DNA from: Desulfobulbus oligotrophicus
Lineage (GTDB): Bacteria > Desulfobacterota > Desulfobulbia > Desulfobulbales > Desulfobulbaceae
Reading direction: 5' to 3'
Length of the DNA stretch: 64,000 nt
NCBI RefSeq assembly: GCF_016446285.1
Contig: NZ_CP054140.1
Span: 1 to 64,000, forward strand
Part shown: positions 20,534-29,900 of the stretch, one piece after another
How positions within the stretch are numbered: the first letter of the stretch is position 1
How the letters are laid out: each line of letters starts with the position of its first letter
Program-made: the position numbers and the translations under genes
The notes under the pieces: generated by a model
The model's database searches: none
What the model was told of the DNA's origin: nothing
The model's input: only the letters and a program-made list of their open reading frames with translations

Positions 20534-21604
20534 TCAATTGGTAGATTTCAATCTCTCGGCCTGGTAATGCGTGGTGATCGGTATGATAATATCATCAAGC
20601 GCACCTGCCATAACATGATCTAATCGGTACATCGTTAAATTGATCCGATGATCCGTTACCCGGCCCTGCGGAAAATTATAGGTGCGAATCCGCTCACTCC
20701 GATCGCCGGTGCCGATCTGATTTTTTCGCTCCTCAGACATGCGATCATGTCGTTCTCTTTCCAGATGATCAAGGAGACGTGCACGTAAAACCTGCACAGC
20801 CTTCGCCTTGTTTTTATGTTGCGACTTCTCATCCTGGCAGGTGACCACTAATCCCGTCGGCAGGTGTGTCACCCGAACTGCAGAATCGGTGGTATTAACG
20901 GATTGCCCCCCTGGTCCCGAAGAGCGGTAAACATCAAATTTGAGCTCATTGGGTTCGATATGCAGGTCAACTTCCTCTGCTTCCGGAATGATGGCGACTG
21001 TAACCGCTGAGGTATGAATTCGCCCCTGTGCCTCGGTATCAGGAACACGCTGCACCCGATGGACACCGGACTCGTATTTGAGACGGGAATACACATGCTG
21101 CCCACTGATGAGAGCAATAATTTCCTTAAACCCGCCAATACCAATGGGGTTGGAACTCATCACCTCTACCTTCCATCCATGGATTTCAGCATACCGGCTG
21201 TACATACGAAAAAGATCGGCAGCAAAAAGAGCCGCTTCGTCACCACCGGTACCGGCCCTGATCTCAAGAAAAATATTCTTCTCATCATTCGGATCTTTAG
21301 GCAGCAGACGGAGGCGAATTGCATTTTCCAGTTCCGTCTGCTTAAGTGCCAGTTCTTCAAGTTCCGCCTTGGCCAGATCGACGAGATCAGGGTCATTCTG
21401 CTCTGTACGGATCAACTCCTGGTTGCTGTCGATCTCCTCACAAACGGCAGTATAGGTCGCATACAGCTCAGCAATCTTTGCGATTTGGGCATGTTCACGG
21501 ACAACTTCACGGTACCTGCGCTGATCATTCACCAGCACAGGATCGGCAAGCCTGCTCTCTAACTCTCCCAACTTATCGTTGATGTCATGCAGATTTTCAA
21601 ACAT
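20534..21604 (-). CDS. prfA: Peptide chain release factor 1
   Basis: RF1 recognises UAA and UAG and triggers peptide release. The GGQ motif is at residues 232-234 ('[17 protein letters not shown]'). The codon-recognising tripeptide is PDT at 188-190 ('[18 protein letters not shown]'), a variant of the usual P-x-T. At 356 aa it has normal length. It lies directly upstream of prmC. Confidence 0.97.
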   Translation of the reverse strand: MFENLHDINDKLGELESRLADPVLVNDQRRYREVVREHAQIAKIAELYATYTAVCEEIDSNQELIRTEQNDPDLVDLAKAELEELALKQTELENAIRLRLLPKDPNDEKNIFLEIRAGTGGDEAALFAADLFRMYSRYAEIHGWKVEVMSSNPIGIGGFKEIIALISGQHVYSRLKYESGVHRVQRVPDTEAQGRIHTSAVTVAIIPEAEEVDLHIEPNELKFDVYRSSGPGGQSVNTTDSAVRVTHLPTGLVVTCQDEKSQHKNKAKAVQVLRARLLDHLERERHDRMSEERKNQIGTGDRSERIRTYNFPQGRVTDHRINLTMYRLDHVMAGALDDIIIPITTHYQAERLKSTN

Positions 21605-21626
21605 GCGATTCTGTAGAAAGACCTCT

Positions 21627-21654
21627 TAAAAAACAAAAGCGGCGAGATCCGCTT
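21627..21654 (-). terminator. Possible intrinsic terminator after rpmE
   Basis: Read on the minus strand, a 6-bp stem (AAGCGG/CCGCTT, 21637-21654) with a 6-base loop is followed by TTGTTTTTT. It lies between the rpmE stop and the prfA start, and may end or attenuate rho-rpmE transcription. The stem is short. Confidence 0.5.
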
Positions 21655-21732
21655 AACAGACCTTTACCGCCAAGGCGAAACACTTTTCAACAAGGGGTTG
21701 CCCCCTGTCTGATGAAAAAATAAGTGTTCGTA

Positions 21733-21951
21733 TTACTTTTTCTTGTTTTCCTGGTAACCAGCGTATTTTTTCTTAAATTTCTCAATACGGCCGGCTGTAT
21801 CAACAAGTTTTTGTTTGCCTGTGTAAAAGGGGTGGCAGGCCGAACAGATTTCCACTCGCATTTCATTCTGAACAGACCCAAATTCAAATTCATTGCCGCA
21901 AGCACAGACAGCTGTAATTTTATGATAGGCAGGATGAATATCAGGTTTCAT
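21733..21951 (-). CDS. rpmE: 50S ribosomal protein L31
   Basis: A 72-aa L31 of the zinc-binding (C+) type, with Cys pairs in '[11 protein letters not shown]' and '[16 protein letters not shown]'. The Lys-rich tail binds rRNA. The presence of the Cys residues implies that zinc status could affect its stability, as known for C+ paralogs. It follows rho on the same strand. Confidence 0.96.
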   Translation of the reverse strand: MKPDIHPAYHKITAVCACGNEFEFGSVQNEMRVEICSACHPFYTGKQKLVDTAGRIEKFKKKYAGYQENKKK

Positions 21952-22038
21952 AGCAGTGCACTCCTCGTCAAAATAGCATCAATAAAAATAATTAGAACCT
22001 TTAAATATATCGTTTTTACCATTTCTTCAAACAAAAAG

Positions 22039-23286
22039 TTACCGGTTCATGGATGCAAAAAATTCCTGGTTTGTTTTGGTCTGACTCATCTTATCGAGAA
22101 GAAATTCCATTGCATCAGCCGGATTCATTGAAGAAAGCAGCTTGCGAAGAATCCATATTCGATTCAGATCCTCAGCAGGCAGTAGCAGATCTTCTTTACG
22201 TGTCCCGGATTTCAAAATATCAATAGCAGGATAAATTCGCCGATTTGCCATTTTACGATCCAAAACGATCTCCATGTTACCGGTCCCCTTAAATTCTTCA
22301 AAAATAACTTCATCCATCCGGCTACCGGTGTCAATGAGAGCAGTGGCCAAAATCGTCAGGCTCCCACCTTCTTCCACATTTCGCGCAGCTCCAAAAAACC
22401 GCTTGGGCCGATGTAAAGCATTAGCTTCGACACCACCTGACAGAATCTTCCCAGAGGCGGGGGTAACAGTATTATACGCCCGTGCCAAACGGGTGATTGA
22501 ATCAAGCAGAATAACCACATCCTTTTTATGCTCGACCAAACGCTGTGCTTTCTGGATGACCATTTCAGCCACCTGGATATGACGTTGAGGAGGTTCATCG
22601 AAAGTTGAACTCACCACCTCCGCATCAACACTGCGTTTCATGTCCGTCACCTCTTCCGGCCGTTCATCAATCAACAAAACGATCAGAATAATCTCCTTAT
22701 GATTGGTGACGATTGAGTTGGCTATTTTTTGCATGAGCACTGTCTTGCCGGTTCGAGGTGGAGCCACGATTAACCCTCGTTGGCCCTTACCAAGCGGGGC
22801 GGTGATATTGAGCACCCGCATGGAGAGGTTGTCCGGCATCGTTTCCAGATCGATAAGCTGATCAGGATGCAACGGCGTCAGATTGATGAATGCAGTCTTA
22901 TTTTTAGCGGCCTCTGGAAGTTCATAGTTGATGGTATCGACTTTAAGCAGGGCAAAGTAGCGCTCGTTATCTTTGGGTGCACGCACCTCTCCCTCTACTG
23001 TATCACCGGTGCGGAGGTTCAGTCGACGGATCTGAGAAGGAGAAACATAAATATCATCCGGGCCGGGAAGATAATTATAATCAGGCGCACGAAGAAACCC
23101 GAAACCATCCTGCAGAATCTCAAGAACCCCACTTCCACGTAACTTGCCATCCTCATCCGCCTGCTCTTTGAGAATGGCAAAGATTAACTCCTGCTTTGTC
23201 ATGTTACTGTATCCTTCAATGTTCAATGACGCAGCAAGACTGACAAGTTCCTTAATTTTTTTGTGTTTTAACTCGGTGGGATTCAT
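22039..23286 (-). CDS. rho: Transcription termination factor Rho
   Basis: Rho is the hexameric RNA helicase that ends transcription at rut sites. The N-terminal Rho-N region ('[24 protein letters not shown]') precedes the RNA-binding cold-shock domain ('[20 protein letters not shown]'). The ATPase domain has '[19 protein letters not shown]' (Walker A) and '[17 protein letters not shown]' (Walker B and following). The 415-aa length is standard. The long leader upstream could support Rho autoregulation, as known in E. coli, but I see no specific element. Confidence 0.97.
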   Translation of the reverse strand: MNPTELKHKKIKELVSLAASLNIEGYSNMTKQELIFAILKEQADEDGKLRGSGVLEILQDGFGFLRAPDYNYLPGPDDIYVSPSQIRRLNLRTGDTVEGEVRAPKDNERYFALLKVDTINYELPEAAKNKTAFINLTPLHPDQLIDLETMPDNLSMRVLNITAPLGKGQRGLIVAPPRTGKTVLMQKIANSIVTNHKEIILIVLLIDERPEEVTDMKRSVDAEVVSSTFDEPPQRHIQVAEMVIQKAQRLVEHKKDVVILLDSITRLARAYNTVTPASGKILSGGVEANALHRPKRFFGAARNVEEGGSLTILATALIDTGSRMDEVIFEEFKGTGNMEIVLDRKMANRRIYPAIDILKSGTRKEDLLLPAEDLNRIWILRKLLSSMNPADAMEFLLDKMSQTKTNQEFFASMNR

Positions 23287-23662
23287 GAATTAGTTGTTCC
23301 TCGATGATGGTCGGCACCTGGACCGTCGATGGGAGAAAGATAAATGGCAACCTGAAAGGCAGCAAGGTTTGTATGGAGAGTATGCACTCTATGCTGTGCC
23401 TGAAATAACGGCTAGAGTAGCAAAGCAGCTAAAAAGTATGGCAGTGATACGTATTTTAGTAGATTAAAACAAAGATGAACAGATCTTCTTGTGATCTATT
23501 CCCCTATTGATTGCGCTGAACAAGCGACTATACAGCTTTTATTCAGGAAATCAGTATATTTACAACCGTGAAATGACAAAACAACAAATGACAACCGTTG
23601 AAACGATCTATTGAGATGTGGTAGCTAGATATTTGTTTCACGGCCTACTGTCAAGGCTTTTC
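23287..23662. other. Non-coding leader region upstream of rho
   Basis: A 376-base gap, AT-rich in the middle, separates coaE from rho. It presumably holds the rho promoter and leader. I find no plausible ORF, tRNA or strong hairpin; a short AGAGT/ACTCT inverted repeat near 23377-23391 is weak. Confidence 0.4.
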
Positions 23663-24277
23663 TCAGCAAAATTGGCAGGGAAATCGTCCTGACAGTTGCT
23701 CTCCCAGTAAAACGACGTCAGATCTGGTTATACTCCAGGCTCGACTGTTATCAATGAGGTAATCAGCCTGATCAGCTTTTTTACGAAGATCCATTTGAGC
23801 GGCAATCGCCCTGGCAGCCTCACGTCTTGAGACACCGTCCCGGTGCATAATGCGGAGACACCGTACCGCCTTGCGGGCATACACAACAAGTACAGCGTCA
23901 ACATCATGTTGCCATCCTGCTTCAAAGAGCAATGGTATTTCGATTAAGACCAGAGGCACGTCCAGAAGTTCAACCTGTTGACTCATTACCTCTCGCGCCA
24001 GGGGATGCAATAAGGCGTCAACTTGCTGGCGAAAGCCGGCATCATTAAAGAGCCGTTCCCGCAGGGCTGCCCTATCGACACTCCCGTCACTGCAAAAAAA
24101 ACTGCTGCCAAATACTGCGCGCAGGGCATGCCAACCGGGCTGTTTTCTTTCCAGCAAATGACGACAAGATGCATCAATGTCAACAAGAGGAATTAAACAA
24201 TAACTGGCAAGCAGACGACTCACACTGCTCTTTCCTGAACCAATTCCTCCGGTAACACCTAACACATATGGACGCAT
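23663..24277 (-). CDS. coaE: Dephospho-CoA kinase
   Basis: CoaE phosphorylates dephospho-CoA in the last step of coenzyme A synthesis. The P-loop 'GVTGGIGSGKSSVSRLLA' starts at residue 7, and 'PLVDIDASCRHLLERKQPGW' follows. 'VPLVLIEIPLLFEAGWQHDVDAV' is the family's core strand. At 204 aa the length is normal. Its ATG lies inside the 3' end of rluD (19-base overlap), suggesting translational coupling. Confidence 0.95.
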   Translation of the reverse strand: MRPYVLGVTGGIGSGKSSVSRLLASYCLIPLVDIDASCRHLLERKQPGWHALRAVFGSSFFCSDGSVDRAALRERLFNDAGFRQQVDALLHPLAREVMSQQVELLDVPLVLIEIPLLFEAGWQHDVDAVLVVYARKAVRCLRIMHRDGVSRREAARAIAAQMDLRKKADQADYLIDNSRAWSITRSDVVLLGEQLSGRFPCQFC

Positions 24278-25248
24278 TGCTCGTTTGTCCTCAATGCATC
24301 AAGTAAGGTCTGCATATCAGCAAACAGTGGTGCAGTAAGACATAAAACCTGCCCGGTAGAGGGATGGCAAAACTGTATGGAACTGGCATGCAACATCTGA
24401 CGTTCAGGAACATATTGGGTATACTGTCCAACTCCCCCTCCATACAGCACGTCGCCGACAACTGGTGCGTGAACAGAAGCCATATGCACACGAATCTGGT
24501 GTGTTCTACCGGTTTCAATATTGATCTCCGCCCAACACCAGCCATTGCTGTAACGTTCGCGTATGCGCCAGTTGGTGGCGGCATATTTTCCGAGTTCAGG
24601 TCGGATTGCCATCTTCTTCCGGTTCACCGGATGTCTGCCAATCGGCTGTACAATTCTCCCATGAGTCTTTCCCGGCCAACGCATAAGCAGGGCATGATAG
24701 ATTTTACAGACCTTCCTGTTTTTAAAATCCGCCATCAGATTCTGCAAAGCCTGTTCAGTCTTGGCCACCAGCAGAATGCCCGAAGTATCTTTGTCCAAAC
24801 GATGGATGATCCCCGGGCGCTGCGCATCCAATCCTGGCAATTGTGTACAATGATACAATAAACCGTGGACAAGTGTACCGCTTAAATGCCCCCCTCCGGG
24901 GTGGACAACAAGCCCGGGAGGTTTATTAATGGCCAGAAGGTGCGCATCCTCATAGAGAACGTCAAATTCAATCTGTTCCGGCACAAGGGTTTGAGGTGGA
25001 GGTTCAGGTATGGCCAATGAGATCACATCCTGTGTTCGCAAGCGGTATCCCGCCTTGACACACATCCCATTAACACGGACCTGTTGTGCACTAATCAATC
25101 TGTTGAGCGCACTGCGACTGCATGCGGTAAGCTTTTCAGTCAAGAAATGATCAAGACGCTGACCGGCACTCTTTAAACTTACGACACAGGTGAATGGACC
25201 CTCGGTATCCGAGGCCGTACATGGTTCGTGCAGCTCGTTTCTACCCAT
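24259..25248 (-). CDS. rluD: Pseudouridine synthase, RluA/RluD family
   Basis: The enzyme isomerises uridines in large-subunit rRNA. The N-terminal S4 RNA-binding domain ('LDHFLTEKLTACSRSALNRLI') is followed by the catalytic domain with the family motif 'GIIHRLDKDTSGILLVAKT', whose Asp is catalytic, and 'INIETGRTHQIRVHMASVHAP'. I chose the ATG at 25248 (329 aa) because the region upstream to 25299 has no family similarity and would overlap carD. RluD is the best guess from the S4 domain; RluC-like specificity cannot be excluded. Confidence 0.9.
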   Translation of the reverse strand: MGRNELHEPCTASDTEGPFTCVVSLKSAGQRLDHFLTEKLTACSRSALNRLISAQQVRVNGMCVKAGYRLRTQDVISLAIPEPPPQTLVPEQIEFDVLYEDAHLLAINKPPGLVVHPGGGHLSGTLVHGLLYHCTQLPGLDAQRPGIIHRLDKDTSGILLVAKTEQALQNLMADFKNRKVCKIYHALLMRWPGKTHGRIVQPIGRHPVNRKKMAIRPELGKYAATNWRIRERYSNGWCWAEINIETGRTHQIRVHMASVHAPVVGDVLYGGGVGQYTQYVPERQMLHASSIQFCHPSTGQVLCLTAPLFADMQTLLDALRTNEQCVHMC

Positions 25249-25279
25249 CTCTGTATACGAGCTAGAGTGGATGAAGCTT

Positions 25280-25771
25280 TTAGCAGAAAAGCTTCTCAAT
25301 CTGTTTTTCTATCTTCGCTTCTTCCATCTCTTTGGCCAGGGACAGCTCTTTGACTAAAAGACTCTTGGCGGTATCAAGCATTTTCCGCTCGCCATAGGAT
25401 AAGTCCTTATCCTCTTTGAGCAAAAATAAATCTCTTAATACCGTTGCCACCTCAAACACAGAACCTGTTTTAATCCGTTCCATATACTCACGGTATCGTC
25501 GATTCCAGGTCTGCGTCGTTATTTTGACATCACGATCTTTAAGGATGTCTATAACTTTAGCCACTTCATCTCGGGAAATAATTGCCCGAAGACCAACATT
25601 GGCACTTGTTGCTGTGGGTATCATAATGGTCATGTCATTATCCAGAATTTTCATCACGTAGAATCTCTGATCGACACCACCAATAGATTGTGTTTCTATA
25701 GCCTTTATGAGCCCAACTCCATGGGCCGGATAAACTGCCATATCTCCTTCTGTAAACACACGCTCCTCCAA
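25280..25771 (-). CDS. carD: CarD family transcriptional regulator
   Basis: A 163-aa CarD/CdnL-type protein. The N-terminal Tudor-like RNA polymerase interaction domain reads 'GDMAVYPAHGVGLIKAIE', and the C-terminal half is all-helical. CdnL proteins bind the RNAP beta subunit and stabilise open complexes at rRNA and housekeeping promoters; they are common in deltaproteobacteria. A good Shine-Dalgarno-like GGAGG precedes the start. It is followed by rluD and coaE on the same strand. Confidence 0.93.
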   Translation of the reverse strand: MEERVFTEGDMAVYPAHGVGLIKAIETQSIGGVDQRFYVMKILDNDMTIMIPTATSANVGLRAIISRDEVAKVIDILKDRDVKITTQTWNRRYREYMERIKTGSVFEVATVLRDLFLLKEDKDLSYGERKMLDTAKSLLVKELSLAKEMEEAKIEKQIEKLFC

Positions 25772-25964
25772 AAACTAGCGGGACCGTCGCTGATCGGCTG
25801 CAGATAGGTCTGCATATATTCAAAATAGTAGTTTACCATATTTCTTCCGTTATCGCAAAACCCGACTCATCGCCTGCTCAGAAAGAGGTGGTATTCTGCA
25901 CTCAACCTCTTTAAAAATTATTCTTTTCTTCACATCCGCCATCCATTGACAGCTCAACAAAGAG

Positions 25965-26561
25965 TTACACAACAAGGCCGTTGATTTGATTCATAGCCTC
26001 TTGAACTCCTTTGCGAACAAAAAGACCCGCCGCCTCGGCAACAACAGGGCATTGCTGCTCAAAAAGAGCAAGCTCAACTTGATTAAGGGGTGACAAAACG
26101 AACTGTTCGACAGATTGTTGTTTCCCGCTGGAATCACATGCGGGCCGGCCGATGCCGATTCTGAGACGATTTATATTTTGGGTGCCGAGGTGTTGAATAA
26201 CTGATCGAACACCGTTATGCCCTCCGGCACCACCTTTACTCACCACCTTGATTCGACCGGATTGCAGATCGATATCATCGTGGAGCACAAGTAAATGATC
26301 TGATGAGATCTTAAAATAATCAAGAAAACTACGCACACTTTCACCTGAACGGTTCATGTACGTTTGCGGCTTCAAAAGAAAGACCTGTGCTCCCCAAAGA
26401 CGGCCTTGACAGTAACAGCCTTTCATCTTCAGTGTGTCAATTTTCCACCCGTAGCTGTCGGCAAGGTAGTCAACAAAAAAAAAGCCTACATTATGCCGGG
26501 TCAGATGATACTTACTCCCGGGATTGCCCAGACCTACAAGTAAAAATCGATTTTCTGACAT
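25965..26561 (-). CDS. pth: Peptidyl-tRNA hydrolase
   Basis: Pth releases tRNA from peptidyl-tRNAs that drop off ribosomes. The N-terminus 'MSENRFLLVGLGNPGSKYHL' and catalytic H23 in 'RHNVGFFFVDYLA' are diagnostic, as are 'LLKPQTYMNRSGESV' and 'GGAGGHNGVRSVIQHLG'. The ATG at 26561 matches the family start; the seven-codon extension to 26582 is unlikely. Length is 198 aa. It follows rplY, with a terminator-like hairpin in the gap. Confidence 0.96.
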   Translation of the reverse strand: MSENRFLLVGLGNPGSKYHLTRHNVGFFFVDYLADSYGWKIDTLKMKGCYCQGRLWGAQVFLLKPQTYMNRSGESVRSFLDYFKISSDHLLVLHDDIDLQSGRIKVVSKGGAGGHNGVRSVIQHLGTQNINRLRIGIGRPACDSSGKQQSVEQFVLSPLNQVELALFEQQCPVVAEAAGLFVRKGVQEAMNQINGLVV

Positions 26562-26576
26562 GACACAGTGGAGATG

Positions 26577-26613
26577 AAACAAAAACGAGTCGGAAAAAAA
26601 ATCCCGACTCGTT
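26577..26613 (-). terminator. Intrinsic terminator after rplY
   Basis: On the minus strand, a 10-bp stem (AACGAGTCGG/CCGACTCGTT, 26613-26604 with 26593-26584) with a 10-base A/T loop runs into TTTTTGTTT. It lies between the rplY stop and the pth start, and probably limits readthrough into pth. Confidence 0.8.
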
Positions 26614-26655
26614 GAAAAATATATAAAAATCTAGCGGTACAACAGCATCATTCGC

Positions 26656-27213
26656 TCAGAGAACAGCAACACATGTCACATTTCCCTTTTCCATCATTTC
26701 GACGTTGGGAGGAATAGAAAAATCGCTGTACGCTAAACCCTGACCACCCTGCTCCAGATGGGTAATATCCACCTCAACAAGATCGGGTATGTCCAGAGGG
26801 CGCCCCTTCAACCGGACATTGGTTTTAAAGATATGCAACTCACCGCCCAAATCCACCCCTTTGGCAGTACCGACATATTTAACCGGCACGGTAAATGTAG
26901 CGGCCTCCTGTAGATCAATTTCAAAGAAATCAATATGAATCAAATCACCGGTGACAGAATCCTTTTGGATCTCCTGGACAAGTACATGTCTCTCTCCCGC
27001 GTCATCACCTTCTATCTGGAGCGTGATCACGGCATTGCGCCCCTGAATGGAGAGAAGATCTTTGTACAGTTGAGCTGTATTAAACTGAAGGGATACGGGT
27101 GTTTTCCCTCCACTGTACATGTTACCGGGCGTTATATCACGCATCCTCAATTGCCGCATCGGCCCTTTTCCAAAAACCGTGCGTACTGTGGAGTTCACCT
27201 GAACCTGCAACAT
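26656..27213 (-). CDS. rplY: 50S ribosomal protein L25 (Ctc form)
   Basis: A 185-aa bL25 of the long general-stress (Ctc/TL5) type. The N-terminal 5S rRNA-binding domain ('TVFGKGPMRQLRMRDITPG') is followed by the C-terminal beta domain ('AATFTVPVKYVGTAKGVDLGG...LPDLVEVDITHLE'-like). It sits between prs and pth, the classic prs-ctc-pth arrangement. A hairpin terminator follows its stop. Confidence 0.95.
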   Translation of the reverse strand: MLQVQVNSTVRTVFGKGPMRQLRMRDITPGNMYSGGKTPVSLQFNTAQLYKDLLSIQGRNAVITLQIEGDDAGERHVLVQEIQKDSVTGDLIHIDFFEIDLQEAATFTVPVKYVGTAKGVDLGGELHIFKTNVRLKGRPLDIPDLVEVDITHLEQGGQGLAYSDFSIPPNVEMMEKGNVTCVAVL

Positions 27214-27274
27214 ACAAACCTCCCTCCCCTTTTCCGGGATCCATCCAAATCAAAATCATAAAGGTATAGAACTG

Positions 27275-28213
27275 TTACACAAACAAATAACTGACCGAGT
27301 CTTCGTTATGAATTCTCTTGATCGCCTCGCCCAGCAACGGCCCAACTGATAAGACAGTAATCTTATCACACTGTTTCGCATCTTCTCGAAGAGGGATAGA
27401 GTTTGTCACCAAAAGAGACTTAAGACATGATTTTTCGATACGATCGACAGCGGGACCAGACAACACGCCATGGGAACAGCAGGCATGCACCTCTTTGGCA
27501 CCGACCTTTTTCAAAATCTCCGCACCACCGCAGAGGGTCCCGGCGGTATCTACCATATCATCGAGCAAAATGGCCGTTTTACCGGCAACATCACCGATAA
27601 CATGCAGGGCCTTGCATTCATTGGCACGTTCCCGGCGCTTATCAATAATCGCCAGTCCTGCATTAAGACGTTTAGCAAAAGCCCTGGTCCGCTCCACACC
27701 TCCGGCATCAGGAGAGACCATGACAACGTCGGTAAAACTGTCCCTGATGTACTTTAAAATAATGGGAGCTGCATACAGATGATCAACTGGAATATTAAAA
27801 AACCCCTGAATCTGTCCGGCATGAAGGTCCATGCATAACACTCGACGAGTCCCTACGACCATCAGCATTTCAGCAACGGCTTTCGCTGTAATCGGCACTC
27901 GTGGTCGAACCTTACGATCCTGCCGGGCATAACCGTAATAGGGCATCACCGCAGTAATTCGACGAGCTGAGGCCCGCCGTAACGCGTCAATCATGATCAA
28001 CAGTTCCATCAGATGATCGTTGACAGGCGTACAGGTGGGCTGCACAACAAAAACATCGGCACCACGGACATTCTCACCGATCTCGACGGAGATCTCTCCA
28101 TCAGAAAACTGTTTCACTTCGGCTGCCCCCAGGGGGACACCTAAATGATCACAGATTTCCTGAGCAATAACCGGATTGGCATTGCCGGTGAACACCTTCA
28201 TCTTTTTGGGCAT
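27275..28213 (-). CDS. prs: Ribose-phosphate pyrophosphokinase
   Basis: Prs makes PRPP from ribose 5-phosphate and ATP for nucleotide, His and Trp synthesis. The 312-aa protein shows '[21 protein letters not shown]', the '[18 protein letters not shown]' flexible loop region and the PRPP loop '[11 protein letters not shown]'. It lies just downstream of tRNA-Gln on the same strand and upstream of rplY. A 10-base tandem repeat (CTTTCTATAA twice) at 28231-28250 fills the gap to the tRNA. Confidence 0.97.
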   Translation of the reverse strand: MPKKMKVFTGNANPVIAQEICDHLGVPLGAAEVKQFSDGEISVEIGENVRGADVFVVQPTCTPVNDHLMELLIMIDALRRASARRITAVMPYYGYARQDRKVRPRVPITAKAVAEMLMVVGTRRVLCMDLHAGQIQGFFNIPVDHLYAAPIILKYIRDSFTDVVMVSPDAGGVERTRAFAKRLNAGLAIIDKRRERANECKALHVIGDVAGKTAILLDDMVDTAGTLCGGAEILKKVGAKEVHACCSHGVLSGPAVDRIEKSCLKSLLVTNSIPLREDAKQCDKITVLSVGPLLGEAIKRIHNEDSVSYLFV

Positions 28214-28253
28214 GGAGGCACTGCTTCCTACTTTCTATAACTTTCTATAAATA

Positions 28254-28328
28254 TGGCTGGGGTGGGAGGATTCGAACCCCCGAATGCAAGGATCAAAACC
28301 TTGTGTCTTACCGCTTGACGACACCCCA
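28254..28328 (-). tRNA. tRNA-Gln (anticodon UUG)
   Basis: A 75-base cloverleaf on the minus strand. The 7-bp acceptor stem pairs TGGGGTG (28328-28322) with CACCCCA (28264-28258), followed by discriminator G and an encoded CCA. The anticodon stem-loop is AAGGTTTTGATCCTT with anticodon TTG, and the T arm contains GTTCGAATC. The U1-A72 acceptor pair is typical of bacterial tRNA-Gln. It lies between ispE and prs, probably in the same transcript; the window also encodes GlnRS (31411). Confidence 0.97.
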
Positions 28329-28354
28329 GCTCTTCATCGGACTAAGTCTGGAAC

Positions 28355-29251
28355 TCATTGCTCTTGAACAGGAGTCACAACATATGTATGCGGAAACCTC
28401 GACTTGAACATGGTGCAGCACTCATCAGCCTGTGCCGAATCAACAAACAAGCCAAAAACCGTTGGCCCGGATCCGGACATCAATGCCACAAAAGCACCGC
28501 CTGCAAGCAAGCCGTCTTTAATGAGGCCAACTTCTGGAACCTTTGCGATCGTGACCACCTCAAGGTCGTTTTCCATCACAGCCGGCAACGCAGGGTTTTC
28601 TCTTGCGTTACACCAGCCCACCGCCTTGTAAGTCTCGTTTTGCAAACGAGATACCTTATCGGCTCGCCGATGTTTTGTCAACGCAAAAGTCTCGTAAACC
28701 CAACGCGTCGAAACCGAAACTCCAGGGTTAACCAAAAGCACACTAACGTTCTGCAAGGAGGGTGCAGGATGCAGGATCTCTCCTATTCCAGCAGCGCGGG
28801 CAGCACCGGCACCGATTAAAAAAAAAGGGACATCCGCCCCTAACTGCAAACCTAACCTCACCAGCTCCTCATCAGAACAGGGACAGTCACACAGTATATT
28901 GAGTCCGCGAAGCACAGCTGCAGCATTGCTGCTCCCTCCTCCTAAACCTGCGGCAACCGGGATCCGTTTAATCAACTTTATGCTCACCCCGCTGCTGTTT
29001 TTCCTTCTACGGTCGGCAGTTGCATCAAAAAACAACTCAGCCGCTCTGACAACTATATTCTCCCTGCCTGCAGGTACCGGTTCACCGGAACATTCCAAAC
29101 TGATGCCGGCAGGACACAATTCAAGATCCACCTCATCGTACAAACTGACCTTTTGCATCAGGGAATCAAGCAGATGATATCCATCTGATCGACGCCCCGT
29201 TATATGCAGATTCAGGTTAATTTTTGCCGGTGCCTGGAGCTTCAAACGCAT
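28355..29251 (-). CDS. ispE: 4-diphosphocytidyl-2-C-methyl-D-erythritol kinase
   Basis: IspE is the GHMP-family kinase of the MEP isoprenoid pathway. Motif 1 is 'LQAPAKINLNLHITGRRSDGY', and the ATP-binding glycine-rich motif is 'PVAAGLGGGSSNAAAVLRGL'. A C-terminal 'ALMSGSGPTVFGLF' completes the GHMP set. I chose the ATG at 29251 (298 aa), matching the family N-terminus; an in-frame start at 29305 would overlap the upstream gene. With ispA and dxs at 8854-11657 it shows that this organism makes isoprenoids by the MEP route. Confidence 0.95.
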   Translation of the reverse strand: MRLKLQAPAKINLNLHITGRRSDGYHLLDSLMQKVSLYDEVDLELCPAGISLECSGEPVPAGRENIVVRAAELFFDATADRRRKNSSGVSIKLIKRIPVAAGLGGGSSNAAAVLRGLNILCDCPCSDEELVRLGLQLGADVPFFLIGAGAARAAGIGEILHPAPSLQNVSVLLVNPGVSVSTRWVYETFALTKHRRADKVSRLQNETYKAVGWCNARENPALPAVMENDLEVVTIAKVPEVGLIKDGLLAGGAFVALMSGSGPTVFGLFVDSAQADECCTMFKSRFPHTYVVTPVQEQ

Positions 29252-29288
29252 CTGTTCTATTACCGCAATGATGGCATTGCGATGGTTA

Positions 29289-29603
29289 CTACACGAGTTT
29301 AACAAATCGCATCTTAAGTTCGTAGAGGATACGGGTTAACAGTTCGTTCTCATCCGGCTCCAGATTCCCCCTGGTTTTATCAGCTATCAAGGCCAAAGTG
29401 TCTATAGAATGCTTGGCCAGTTCTCGATCGACCACCCGTTCCCGTGTTTCAGGATGCTCCAGCTCACCCATGTGGAACAGAGCAGAGGTGTTCAACGAAA
29501 GAATGAATGAGGCAAAGGTGACCTTCGGCATAACACAACGACCGGAGGCATCTTTCACTCGACCATCTGGGCATTCTTCGCAATTCAACTGATTTTCGAT
29601 CAT
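29289..29603 (-). CDS. DUF1844 domain protein
   Basis: A 104-aa protein of the DUF1844 family, recognised by 'VTFASFILSLNTSALFHMGE' and the helical C-terminus 'LIADKTRGNLEPDENELLTRILYELKMRFV'. The N-terminus contains CxxC ('CEECPDG') plus another Cys. Function is unknown; the family is common in deltaproteobacteria and often lies near housekeeping genes. It is probably the first gene of the ispE-tRNA-prs transcript. Confidence 0.85.
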   Translation of the reverse strand: MIENQLNCEECPDGRVKDASGRCVMPKVTFASFILSLNTSALFHMGELEHPETRERVVDRELAKHSIDTLALIADKTRGNLEPDENELLTRILYELKMRFVKLV

Positions 29604-29808
29604 GGCGGCACACTTAGCAATTCATAGATAACGACTTTTAGTACAGACAGCTTCCTGACAATGTCAAAATAACCCACACTCCACAAAAAAAGTATATTGC
29701 CTGAAAATATACCGACATTACCGGATGACGACAATGTTAAAGTAGCATCCGTCGTCAGGCATACCTTGCAACTGTTGAGTCACTGTCAGTGACACCAGCA
29801 GCTTCTCC

Positions 29809-29837
29809 TTGAAGAGAATCCACCAAAACGCTATATA
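29809..29837 (+). promoter_or_regulatory. Likely sigma70 promoter of gltX-glnS
   Basis: TTGAAG at 29809-29814, a 17-base spacer and TATATA at 29832-29837 lie 64 bases before the gltX start, in the 297-base gap that separates gltX from the divergent DUF1844 gene. Confidence 0.55.
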
Positions 29838-29900
29838 CTTAGTTTTTTAATCATCATAACTATTCAGCACAAAATCAACAAACACTCAAAGGGAAACTGT